Source of the DNA: Planctomycetota bacterium
GTDB lineage: Bacteria > Planctomycetota > Phycisphaerae > UBA1845
Reading direction: 5' to 3'
Assembly: GCA_024275565.1 (NCBI GenBank)
Contig: JAJRYY010000175.1
Location: forward strand, 1-34,563
Length of the DNA: 34,563 nucleotides
Positions within the stretch are counted from its first letter, which is position 1. Every line of letters begins with the position of its first letter. Shown in pieces: positions 8,555 through 16,204 of this stretch. Both the position numbers and the translations under genes were made by a program. The notes beneath the pieces are model-generated. The model did not search any database. It was given only the letters and a program-made list of their open reading frames with translations, and was not told the origin of the DNA.

Positions 8555-8590
8555 CACCCCTCCGAGCCGCAGAATGAGACAATCCGGGCA

Positions 8591-8712
8591 GGGTGGCCCA
8601 CCTCTTCAGAGGTGGGGGAGTCGATGGACGTCGGTTCTTTCGGCACGACATACGGTATACATGCGGAACGAGCGATCATCGGCTCCCCCATGTCTAAAGA
8701 CATGGGCCACCC
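8591..8712. repeat. Mosaic palindromic element: two inverted 30-base hairpin arms
   Basis: The left arm (8591-8620) starts GGGTGGCCCA and ends TGGGGGAG; the right arm (8683-8712) is its inverted relative. Each arm is itself a hairpin: CCTCT/AGAGG on the left, TGTCT/AGACA (read on the minus strand) on the right. The two arms differ only in the stem and loop, and the stem changes are matched on both sides. It lies 37 bases after the dockerin-like gene and 19 bases from the nadC stop, so it may also protect or end both convergent transcripts. Confidence 0.75.
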
Positions 8713-8730
8713 GACGGTTCGGTGGAAACC

Positions 8731-9651
8731 TTACGCGTCCAATGATATGTCGAGAACGGGGGCGGAATGGGTCAACGCCCCAACGGATATACGGTCCACG
8801 CCGGTCCGGGCGATCTCACCGATCGTATCAAGCGTGATCCCGCCCGACGCCTCCAGTGCAAGTTTGGATCGCAGATTTCGACCATCGCGTAGTGCAACCG
8901 CGGCAGTCAGATCCGCAATGCTGAAATTGTCGAGCAGAACGATATCAATACCGACGACGTCCAGCAGTGCTTCAAATTGCTCGAGCGTGTCCACTTCCAC
9001 TTCAACGAACTGGGGCGATGAAAACGGCGAATGCTCATCTTGTGTGATGGCTTCCAGACGGTTGAGCAATCCGAAAAGATGGCCAGCCAGGCGATCGACC
9101 GGTACGCCCGCGAGGTGGTTGTCCTTGATAAGCACGGCATCGTACAGACCCATGCGATGATTCTGACCGCCGCCGCAGAGCACGGCATATTTCTCAAGCA
9201 ATCGCCATCCGGGGGTGGTTTTTCGCGTGTCATAGACCTTGGCCACTGTCCCGGCAACGGCATCGACATACCGTTTCGTGAGCGTCGCGACACCACACTG
9301 ACGCTGTAAAAAGTTAAGCAGCACACGCTCGGCTGACACCAGCAGATCGGCAGGACCAGATAGCGTCGCAAACGGGCCCTCGATGGAATCACCGTCATCC
9401 ACGATAAAGTCGAGCTTCAATCGCTCCGAATAGACCCCGAGAATCACATCCGCGATCGCTTTGCCGGCAAGGACCCCCGGCTCGCGAGCGACGAGGTGAA
9501 ATGTCGCGTCCGAGCTGCTGCCATCAAGTGCTGCTGGAATATCACCTGCCCCGAAATCTTCCGCCTTGGCAAGGCGAGCCAGCATCAATGCACTGGCCCG
9601 CAACGCATCACGCCGCTCGTCGGATATCAGGTCTTCGGGCTGCTGTGTCAT
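8731..9651 (-). CDS. nadC: Nicotinate-nucleotide pyrophosphorylase (carboxylating)
   Basis: 306 residues, usual length. It makes nicotinate mononucleotide from quinolinate and PRPP in de novo NAD synthesis. Family motifs in order: EPGVLAGK, LLNFLQRQCGVATLT, VYDTRKTTPGWRLLEKYAV with the substrate-binding Arg/Lys, GGGQNHRMGLYDAVLIKDNH, EVEVDTLEQFEAL, VLLDNF, and EASGGITLDTIGEIARTGVDRISVGALTHS. The ATG overlaps the uvrB stop as ATGA (9648-9651), so the two are very likely cotranslated. The last residues (VLDISLDA) complete the domain. No nadA or nadB is in the window. Confidence 0.95.
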   Translation of the reverse strand: MTQQPEDLISDERRDALRASALMLARLAKAEDFGAGDIPAALDGSSSDATFHLVAREPGVLAGKAIADVILGVYSERLKLDFIVDDGDSIEGPFATLSGPADLLVSAERVLLNFLQRQCGVATLTKRYVDAVAGTVAKVYDTRKTTPGWRLLEKYAVLCGGGQNHRMGLYDAVLIKDNHLAGVPVDRLAGHLFGLLNRLEAITQDEHSPFSSPQFVEVEVDTLEQFEALLDVVGIDIVLLDNFSIADLTAAVALRDGRNLRSKLALEASGGITLDTIGEIARTGVDRISVGALTHSAPVLDISLDA

Positions 9652-11708
9652 GTCGGTTTTCGCCTCGGGATGCGCGTTTTGGTGTGTTTACCCTTCTGTT
9701 TCAGGCGAACCTCAGCCAGCGTGATGGCTGGCGGCATGTCCGCGTCGGACTCAAGTATCGCTTTAAGATTCTCATGCAGCTCAGCCGCCCGCTCAAATTC
9801 CAGCTTATCCGCTGCCTCCAGCATTTCCTTCTCGATCATCGCGATCATCTCGCTGCGATCGAACTCATCATCCGTCGCATGGACCGCTCGAATCGTCGTC
9901 TCACGAGCAGAAAGCTGAGATTGCAGGTCCGATTTGATGGCTTTCTTGATCGTCTCGGGTGTGATTCCGTGCTTTTCGTTGTACGCGATCTGCTTTTTAC
10001 GACGCCGCTCCGTCTCCTTGATCGCTCGATCCATGCTTGGTGTCATCTTGTCGGCATACAGTATCACTTCAGCATTTACATTCCGAGCTGTGCGCCCGAT
10101 CATCTGCACGAGCGACGTCTCACTCCGCAAAAAGCCCTCCTTGTCCGCATCCAGGATACAGACCAGCGACACCTCAGGCAGATCAAGCCCTTCGCGCAGC
10201 AGATTCACCCCGACCAGGACATCGTACGTCCCGGCGCGAAGCTCATTGAGGATCGTAATGCGCTCCAGCGTATCAATCTCCGAATGGAGATAATTGCACT
10301 TGAACCCCTCCTCCAGAAGATACCGCGAGAGGTCCTCCGCCAGCCGTTTCGTCAGCGTCGTGATCAGCACTCTCTCCCCGGCAGCCACCCGCTGTGTCGC
10401 ACGCTGCACCAGATCGGGAACCTGCCCCCTTGCCGGTGACACATGGATGACCGGATCCACCAGGCCCGTGGGGCGGACCACCTGCTCGACGATTTCGCCC
10501 TCGCACTTCTCAAGCTCATACGGGCCCGGCGTGGCGGAGACGAAAACCACATTTTTCCAGAGATCGTGAAATTCCTCGAACCGCAGCGGGCGATTGTCGA
10601 GGCATGAGGGGAGGCGGAACCCGTGCTCGACCAGCACTGTCTTTCTGGCTCGGTCACCGTTGTACATCGCTCGGACCTGCGGAAGCGTCACATGCGATTC
10701 GTCGACCACGACCAGGAAATCGTCGGGAAAATAGTCGATCAGGGTGAATGGCCGGGTGCCCGGCGGTGAACCGTTCAGGTGACGTGCATAATTTTCGATC
10801 CCCGAGCAGTAGCCCACTTCACGGATCATCTCCACATCGTATTTTGTCCGGGCTGAAAGCCGCTGCGCCTCCAGAAGCTTGCCATGCTGACGAAGCTGCA
10901 TCAGGCGCTCATCCAGTTCTGCCAGGATCGAATCAGTGGCGGCTGCGATGCGTTCTTCGGGCATGACATAGTGGACGGCGGGGTAGAGGGTCAATCGCGG
11001 CGAAACACCGAGTGATTCCCCCGTCGTGGGGTTGATCATCTCGATCTTCTCAATCTCATCCCCGAACATCTCGATCCGGTAGGCGAATTCTTCGTAGGCA
11101 GGGTGGATTTCGACGGTGTCGCCGCGGACGCGGAACGTGCTTCGTACGAACTCGATATCGTTCCGCGTATACCGAAGATCGATAAAGCGTTTCAGCAGCT
11201 CATCGCGGTCATACGACCCGCCGGTCTCGATGATCACCGTGCTTTCCTTGTAGTCCTCCGGTGATCCAAGCCCGAAAATGCACGAGACGCTGGCGACGAT
11301 GACGACATCTCGCCGCGATACCAGTGAACTCGTCGCAGCCAATCGCAATCGGTCGAGATCGTCATTCCGCGACGCGTCCTTCTCGATGTAAATATCGCGC
11401 TGGGGGATGTAGGCTTCTGGTTGATAGTAGTCGTAGTAGCTGACGAAATACGAGACGGCGTTCTTTGGGAAGAGGTCGCGAAATTCTTCGTAAAGCTGTG
11501 CTGCAAGGGTTTTGTTGTGACTGATGATTAAGGCGGGTCTTTTACTCTGGGCGATGACATTGGCCATGGTGAAGGTCTTGCCCGACCCGGTGACGCCCAG
11601 GAGGCATTGATACCGCTTCTCCTCCTGCATGCCCTTGAGAAGCTGCGCGATGGCGGCTGGCTGATCTCCCTGGGGCTTGAATTCACTCACAAGTTCATAG
11701 TCAGCCAT
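9648..11708 (-). CDS. uvrB: Excinuclease ABC subunit B
   Basis: 686 residues, full length. UvrB is the damage-verifying helicase-like subunit that accepts DNA from UvrA and recruits UvrC. Walker A GVTGSGKT is at 38-45, followed by the beta-hairpin signature SYYDYYQPEAYIP, the Walker-B-like VVDESHVTLPQ, helicase motifs in GVNLLREGLDLPEVSLV and QMIGRTARN, and a C-terminal UVR motif with coiled coil (MIEKEMLEAADKLEFERAA). The start at ATG 11708 has a purine-rich GGAAGGAA/GGAG upstream. It is first gene of a two-gene operon with nadC, an unusual pairing with no obvious functional link. No LexA-type box was recognised in front of it. Confidence 0.96.
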   Translation of the reverse strand: MADYELVSEFKPQGDQPAAIAQLLKGMQEEKRYQCLLGVTGSGKTFTMANVIAQSKRPALIISHNKTLAAQLYEEFRDLFPKNAVSYFVSYYDYYQPEAYIPQRDIYIEKDASRNDDLDRLRLAATSSLVSRRDVVIVASVSCIFGLGSPEDYKESTVIIETGGSYDRDELLKRFIDLRYTRNDIEFVRSTFRVRGDTVEIHPAYEEFAYRIEMFGDEIEKIEMINPTTGESLGVSPRLTLYPAVHYVMPEERIAAATDSILAELDERLMQLRQHGKLLEAQRLSARTKYDVEMIREVGYCSGIENYARHLNGSPPGTRPFTLIDYFPDDFLVVVDESHVTLPQVRAMYNGDRARKTVLVEHGFRLPSCLDNRPLRFEEFHDLWKNVVFVSATPGPYELEKCEGEIVEQVVRPTGLVDPVIHVSPARGQVPDLVQRATQRVAAGERVLITTLTKRLAEDLSRYLLEEGFKCNYLHSEIDTLERITILNELRAGTYDVLVGVNLLREGLDLPEVSLVCILDADKEGFLRSETSLVQMIGRTARNVNAEVILYADKMTPSMDRAIKETERRRKKQIAYNEKHGITPETIKKAIKSDLQSQLSARETTIRAVHATDDEFDRSEMIAMIEKEMLEAADKLEFERAAELHENLKAILESDADMPPAITLAEVRLKQKGKHTKTRIPRRKPT

Positions 11709-11883
11709 GGACTCCGCATTCCTTCCCGCCGCCCGGTTGGTGGGCGATTCCGGTCAGCCTATCCGGGATCGCCACGGGTGAGAAGGGTGCTGGGCGAGGT
11801 GAGCTGCTGGGAGTGCGGGACGCTTTCGGTGGGGATGGGTTACAACGGCGGGGAAGTGTTACATCGTTCCGGTGGAGAACGGC

Positions 11884-11907
11884 CACAGCCGAGGGCGGCT
11901 GTGCTAC
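11884..11907 (-). repeat. REP-like hairpin, CACAGCC family (copy 1)
   Basis: CACAGCC (11884-11890), a 6-base loop, GGCTGTG (11897-11903), then CTAC: on the minus strand, GTAG directly followed by the stem. Sister copies with TTAC instead of CTAC lie at 11918-11941 and 12188-12211; the last has two G-T pairs in the stem. Confidence 0.6.
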
Positions 11908-12067
11908 ATGCAACGGCCACAGCCGGGGGTGGCTGTGTTACATGCGTCCTCATGTTTACAACTCCGTCAAAACTGTCACGGTCCCCCATGTCCGTTTCAT
12001 GGCGTGCGGTGGGTCAGCTATGGGAATCGTTGGGGGTGGTTTGCGAAACGTGGGGGCCAATGGTGGA

Positions 12068-12113
12068 GGCAGGTCAACCTTTCGCCTTGAGGCGAAAGAA
12101 CGACCTGCCCTAC
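12068..12113 (-). repeat. REP-like nested hairpin with GTAG head
   Basis: The outer stem is GGCAGGTC (12068-12075) with GACCTGCC (12102-12109); the inner stem is CTTTCGCCT (12079-12087) with AGGCGAAAG (12090-12098). CTAC follows at once at 12110-12113. The sequence is unrelated to the neighbouring CACAGCC hairpins but has the same layout. Confidence 0.6.
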
Positions 12114-12249
12114 AGGGTGCGGGACGCTTTCGGTGGGGATGGGTTACAACGGCGGGGAAGTGTTACATCGTTCCGGCGGGGAACGGCCACAGTCGGGGGT
12201 GGTTGTGTTACATGTACTCTCCTGCTTATCATCTCCGTCGATACCGTCA

Positions 12250-13023
12250 TCAGGCAGCGGGGCTGTGTGGGACTGGCTGACGCTGATGGTGTGGATGGAT
12301 CTGAGTTGTGCTATCGGGTCCGGGAGCATCATGAGGATCCGGTGAGGCAGGGTAGCGATCGGAGATTTCAGGGCTGGCTGCCTGATGTTCTGCGTCTGCC
12401 ATGGACCGTTCACGGACCTCAGGTGCAGTGTGCGTCTCCATTGATGCACGCACCTCGAGTGCTCCATCCTCCGGGGATTCCGTCTTCAGGCGTTTTGCAC
12501 GCTTCGCGCCGGGTGTTGTGCTGATGCCGTTGGCCCGCGAGAAATCCAGTTTGTCTGCCTCAGGCAACGATTCGGACAGGACCGCCTCGATTGGGGACCA
12601 CGCGCCCGAGCGTCGCCAATCTCGAAGCCGGCGCCAACACGTCATGCCCGACCCGCAACCAAGCTCCAGAGGCAGATGCTCCCAGGGCGTCCCGGTTTCC
12701 AGGATATAGAGGATTCCCACCAGTGCTTCGCGGTCGGGAAGAGGTTTTCGTCCGGGATATCGGTGTCGGCGAGCTTTTGGGGCAGGGAGCAGGGGTTTCA
12801 CCCGATCCCAGACCGCATCCGTCAGCATTCCAGCCAAGCGACCGCTGCTGTTGTTCTCGCGACCGTTGCTGATGTTATCGCGGGTATTGCTGATGTTTTC
12901 GCGCGTACTGCCGCCAGCAACGTCCACGTTGCCGCCATCAATACTCACATCAGCAACACTGCTGCCGCTGTTGTCGCCACCACCGCTATGACCACTGCCA
13001 TGTCCATTGGCTTCATACGTCAT
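12250..13023 (-). CDS. Transposase-derived protein: DUF4096 N-domain without DDE domain
   Basis: 257 residues from ATG 13023, chosen because GGAGG (13032-13036) sits 8 bases upstream; an upstream in-frame ATG at 13077 is rejected. Residues about 67-165 match the N-terminal DUF4096 domain of IS5/IS427-type transposases (LTDAVWDRVKPLLP, GRKPLPDREALVGILYILE, WEHLPLELGCGSGMTCW). The usual continuation with a DDE catalytic domain is absent: residues 166-257 are polar low-complexity sequence, and no DDE fragment was found downstream in the other frames. Residues 1-66 are Gly/Asn-rich and include a heptad repeat (TRENISN, TRDNISN, GRENNSS at 40-60). It is either a decayed IS or a captured DNA-binding domain; clean SD and promoter-like sites favour some expression. 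Confidence 0.65.
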   Translation of the reverse strand: MTYEANGHGSGHSGGGDNSGSSVADVSIDGGNVDVAGGSTRENISNTRDNISNGRENNSSGRLAGMLTDAVWDRVKPLLPAPKARRHRYPGRKPLPDREALVGILYILETGTPWEHLPLELGCGSGMTCWRRLRDWRRSGAWSPIEAVLSESLPEADKLDFSRANGISTTPGAKRAKRLKTESPEDGALEVRASMETHTAPEVRERSMADAEHQAASPEISDRYPASPDPHDAPGPDSTTQIHPHHQRQPVPHSPAA

Positions 13024-13075
13024 CAATCGTACCTCCGTGTACCTGAATTTGATTCGGTCAGCGACTGTGAATTGC

Positions 13076-13100
13076 ATTATAATTTTGTGAACAAAATCAA
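13076..13100 (-). promoter_or_regulatory. -10-like TATAAT with adjacent perfect palindrome
   Basis: On the minus strand a perfect TATAAT lies at 13076-13081. It is immediately preceded by ATTTTGT-GA-ACAAAAT on the plus strand (13082-13097), a 7-base perfect inverted repeat. A TTGATT lies at 13095-13100, only 13 bases from the -10, which is too short for a standard sigma-70 spacer. The palindrome may therefore replace the -35 as an activator site, or may block it as an operator. It would serve the transposase-derived gene. Confidence 0.4.
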
Positions 13101-13177
13101 ATTTTTAGCGGTCCGCATGTCAAAAACCCGCTCATCAGTGTTGAGAGGCGTATCGCGACAACGGAGCTTCCCGGGAT

Positions 13178-14356
13178 TCAGGATTGACGCGTTTCGCCAT
13201 TGCCGCGGCTTTCGACCTTGACTTCCCAGGGATTTGGCATTTTCGCCAGGGTCTTGGCGAGATGGCTTGCTGCTACGGGATTGGAATGCAGTGTTGCTTC
13301 ACGTCCGCCGGACTGCGTGATTCGAACCGTTGCATTTTTCCGGTCGGCTTCGATCTCCAGGCGACCGCTGGTCTTGATGTCGTACTCGCAGGAGGTTTTG
13401 TATTTTTTGAAGATCAACCGCTGGTTTGTCAGCAGGAGGCCTGCAGCCCCCGTTTCGGTCCGCTGAAAATCGCTATCGCGGAAAAACGCCAGAAAATGCT
13501 CGCCTTCGTGCGGTTTATACCAGTGGGAAATCCTGTTGCGTACCGCGAACGCCAACCTCTGCCAACGGTCGTCCCCGGACCTCTGACTCGCATCGAGAAG
13601 CGCCTGATACCCCGGAGCATGCTCCCCGCCGTTGTTTCGGAAGAAATCGCACGCGATCTCGAAATTGGCGATCGTCAGGCGACAAAAATCCTCGCCATTG
13701 CGTATCACGACCTTGGAAGTCACATCATCCACAGTCCCGCATTTGTGACACGAAAAATATGGAAACGGGTTGCAAAACGGGGGTGGGAGCACCGACAGCG
13801 GTTCGACCTGTTCGAACCAGCGGGACTGATTGGTTCGGAGCATCTGGTCCAGCCGGCCGTGGGCTTTGGTCTGGACCTCACGCACATGGAATGCGCCCTG
13901 CCGCTCCATCTTGTCGGCCCACACTATCAGGCGAACCTCAAGTGCAGCATTCTGGAGACAATGTACGCATTTGTAAGGGAAGGAGGCCCGGACCCCGGAT
14001 CGCCGCAGTTCTGCCGCGGGAAACTCGAAATGGGCACCCTGCTCGTTGATTCGGTCAAACCGGACGCGCGGCTTGTCTGGTGGTGGTGGGATTTTCCATT
14101 TTTCAAGCGTCGGACGGCGTGCGGTGGTGGATTCTGTGGGGGGTTGAAAAATGCTTGTACTGCCGAGAACACTCTGGGCGGACGGTTCATCCTGCATGAC
14201 CCAGCCAAGGATTGTGTCGTCATCGATACGCTCTTCAGCTTCGATCCGGAAGGTTTGCCCGCACTTTTTGCACCGCGCCCGATGACCGGCGCGTTCCGGA
14301 CCAACCTTGTACTTCTGGGCGCATGTGGGACATGCTATGACCAACTCGCCAGCCAT
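13178..14356 (-). CDS. MJ0042-type zinc-ribbon protein of unknown function
   Basis: 392 residues. The N-terminal ribbon CPTC...CKKC (C9, C12, C29, C32) with KYKVGPERAGHRARCKKCG is the MJ0042-type finger common in Planctomycetota and myxobacteria. A Pro-rich linker (about 85-95) leads to a second possible ribbon split over the chain: C130/C133 and C203/C206. The C-terminal third contains GLLLTNQRLIFKKYK, a strand pattern seen in PH/GRAM-like domains. There is no membrane helix, so it is probably cytoplasmic. It is read leftwards like the SDR operon upstream but separated from it by 262 bases. A long open frame on the opposite strand is a shadow. Confidence 0.75.
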   Translation of the reverse strand: MAGELVIACPTCAQKYKVGPERAGHRARCKKCGQTFRIEAEERIDDDTILGWVMQDEPSAQSVLGSTSIFQPPTESTTARRPTLEKWKIPPPPDKPRVRFDRINEQGAHFEFPAAELRRSGVRASFPYKCVHCLQNAALEVRLIVWADKMERQGAFHVREVQTKAHGRLDQMLRTNQSRWFEQVEPLSVLPPPFCNPFPYFSCHKCGTVDDVTSKVVIRNGEDFCRLTIANFEIACDFFRNNGGEHAPGYQALLDASQRSGDDRWQRLAFAVRNRISHWYKPHEGEHFLAFFRDSDFQRTETGAAGLLLTNQRLIFKKYKTSCEYDIKTSGRLEIEADRKNATVRITQSGGREATLHSNPVAASHLAKTLAKMPNPWEVKVESRGNGETRQS

Positions 14357-14480
14357 GCTCGTGCTCCGAATGCTATGTTGACCGAACCGTGGCGATGGAA
14401 GTGTCTGAGCCGCGGCGAAAGAATCGCCTGTACGTCCTGCCTGGCTCGTTCATACGACCCTGCTTGCTCCCGACATCTTC

Positions 14481-14505
14481 ACACAACATCACACAACATC
14501 ACACC
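14481..14505. repeat. Short tandem repeat ACACAACATC
   Basis: Two perfect 10-base copies and half a third, in the 262-base gap between the zinc-ribbon gene and the DCC gene. Nothing else in this gap could be assigned. Confidence 0.5.
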
Positions 14506-14618
14506 AAACCTAACATCATCGCTACCCTCGGTCAACGAAAAACGTCCAAAGCCCAACCCCCTCACATTACTATCGGACCAAACACCGCATCCGGTGCAAC
14601 AGATGCTGTACCGAAACA

Positions 14619-15026
14619 TCAACCACCAGGCAGCGAACAGTGCCCAGTGGTACAGCTCCGATTCCTCGCAACCCACCGATACAGCAGCCTGAGCAACCCC
14701 ATCGCACCCGGAAGTTTCGCCATCACATACAGTGGAGAGGCCCACCAGATATGCCGCACAATCAACACCACAGCATCCGCTCCGCCAGTCACTTCGCCGG
14801 ATGGCGAGAGTACCAGCATTTCCGTGGGGGCGCCGCTCCCGGACATTCCAGGATACCCGGATATTCCAGGATGATCTTGCACCCAGGGCGATTGCAGCGG
14901 TGACGCTTCGAATCCATGGCGTCGAAGGATACCCGAAAACCGCTTTATCATCCCAACACAAAACGCACAGTCGCCATCATAAAGAACCCAACCGTTCCGG
15001 CGGTGATGTGTAATCGTATCCATCAT
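14619..15026 (-). CDS. DCC-family (DUF393) thiol-disulfide oxidoreductase-like protein
   Basis: 135 residues. The family signature LYDGDCAFC (15-23) supplies the conserved Asp17, Cys20 and Cys23 of the DxxCxxC motif; a hydrophobic C-terminal half (YVMAKLPGAMGLLRLLYRWVARNR) is also typical. DCC proteins are thioredoxin-fold-like; the physiological substrate is unknown. The loop GISGYPGMSG is encoded by a short direct repeat (ATTCCAGGAT) and looks like a small expansion. The start is one of two adjacent ATGs (15026 or 15023). It is last in the leftward run GbsR, SDR, TIGR01777, DCC, 104 bases after the epimerase. DCC and TIGR01777 genes are often neighbours in other genomes. Confidence 0.8.
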   Translation of the reverse strand: MMDTITHHRRNGWVLYDGDCAFCVGMIKRFSGILRRHGFEASPLQSPWVQDHPGISGYPGMSGSGAPTEMLVLSPSGEVTGGADAVVLIVRHIWWASPLYVMAKLPGAMGLLRLLYRWVARNRSCTTGHCSLPGG

Positions 15027-15130
15027 TCAAAATCCCGAAGCGAATCGTGTGGGGTATTGCTCTATTGCCAACCACATGACCAGCCACGTGACCAACTGCA
15101 TGACCAGTCGCATACCGCCACCGAAGGTTG

Positions 15131-16204
15131 TCATCCATCGACACGCATATGGTGCGATCGCCAATTCTGACACAGATCTTCAGCAGCCTCACGCCAGTCC
15201 GGATGTCGAAACGAAAACCCCTTCTCAAGAAGCAGTCCGGGGACCACACGCCGACTCTTCAGAATCAGCTCGGTTTCGGTCCTCAGAAAAACCGCTCCAA
15301 CCTCAAGCATCCAGGCAGACGACGGTAGCCCGATCCGAGTCCCCCACGCATCCCGAATGGCGTGCATGAAATCCGCATTTGGCAGTGGATTCGGCGAGGC
15401 AATGTTCACAACACCTTCGATCTCTTCATGCTCAATCAACCAATACAACGCCCGCGTGAAATCCTCGTGATGGACCCAGGAAACATACTGACGCCCATCG
15501 CCGCACCGCCCACCAAGCCCGCGACGAACAAGACCGAGCAACGTATCAAAAATACCCCCACGATCCGGACTCATCGTCATCGCAGAACGCAGCTTCACCT
15601 TCCGGGTATTCGGAACGTCAGCCTCATCAAGAACTCGCTCCCAGGCGTTTGCAACGTCAATGCTGAACTTCCAGGCAGCTGGCGCATCACACTCCCCACC
15701 ACCTATGATTCCAGTCGCTTCATCATTTGCGGAATCATATCGGTGCGCGTAAATCGTTGCAGTGCTCGCCTGCAACCAGACCCGGGGCGGACAACCTGCA
15801 AGCCGGATCGCCTCACCCACCACACGCGTGGAATCTACACGCGACTGCATGATCCTGTCACGATTCGCCTGATGGTATCGACAGTTGACGTTGTACCCAG
15901 CCAGGTTGATCACAACGTCAGCCCCATCGATCGCATCCGCCCACGCGCGAACCGTTTTTCCGTCCCAGACGACACCATTCCCGGAATCGCCCGCGCTGCG
16001 TCCAATGACCACAACCTCGTGGCCATCCGCCCGAAACGCGCGCGTCAGAACAGATCCAACCTGTCCCGATCCCCCAGGAATCACTATCTTCATCCCCGTC
16101 CCAGGTCCAACCTCAGACCCTTCGACTCCAGATTCAAGAACCGCCCCACGCGATAGCATCACAAATCCTCCTATCCCATACATCAACTGAGAAACGCGAC
16201 TCAT
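15131..16204 (-). CDS. TIGR01777-family NAD(P)-dependent epimerase/SDR protein
   Basis: 357 residues from the ATG at 16204, which overlaps the upstream stop as ATGA. The first 37 residues are unusual, and an internal ATG at 16093 (MKIVIPGG) would give the normal ~320-residue length; both are possible. The nucleotide-binding GGSGQVG is at 44-50 of the long form. Family marks are VINLAGYNVN, RIMQSRVDSTRVV, LQASTATIYAH and the C-terminal DUF1731 region (RVVPGLLLEKGFSFRHPDW). Such proteins (YfcH-like) are predicted sugar-nucleotide or other SDR reductases of unknown substrate. Coupling to the preceding SDR suggests that they act together. Confidence 0.85.
   Translation of the reverse strand: MSRVSQLMYGIGGFVMLSRGAVLESGVEGSEVGPGTGMKIVIPGGSGQVGSVLTRAFRADGHEVVVIGRSAGDSGNGVVWDGKTVRAWADAIDGADVVINLAGYNVNCRYHQANRDRIMQSRVDSTRVVGEAIRLAGCPPRVWLQASTATIYAHRYDSANDEATGIIGGGECDAPAAWKFSIDVANAWERVLDEADVPNTRKVKLRSAMTMSPDRGGIFDTLLGLVRRGLGGRCGDGRQYVSWVHHEDFTRALYWLIEHEEIEGVVNIASPNPLPNADFMHAIRDAWGTRIGLPSSAWMLEVGAVFLRTETELILKSRRVVPGLLLEKGFSFRHPDWREAAEDLCQNWRSHHMRVDG

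Larger units (their letters stand above)
11709..12249. repeat. Non-coding repeat field between uvrB and a transposase-derived gene
   Basis: 541 bases with no credible gene. Two 98-base near-identical direct copies lie at 11813-11910 and 12117-12214 (304 bases apart, about seven differences, mostly near the ends). Each ends in a CACAGCC...GGCTGTG hairpin; a third, shorter copy of that hairpin lies at 11912-11944. A different nested hairpin lies at 12068-12113. Long open frames here read through the repeats in several phases and are rejected as genes. Confidence 0.7.

Noticed and set aside
11607-12524. Several plus-strand frames across the repeat field
   Set aside because: They read the same duplicated repeats in different phases, which shows there is no coding constraint.
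13184-14692. 502-codon plus-strand open frame opposite the zinc-ribbon gene
   Set aside because: Its translation matches no family, while the minus strand has an MJ0042 ribbon and coherent domains. It is a GC-rich shadow.
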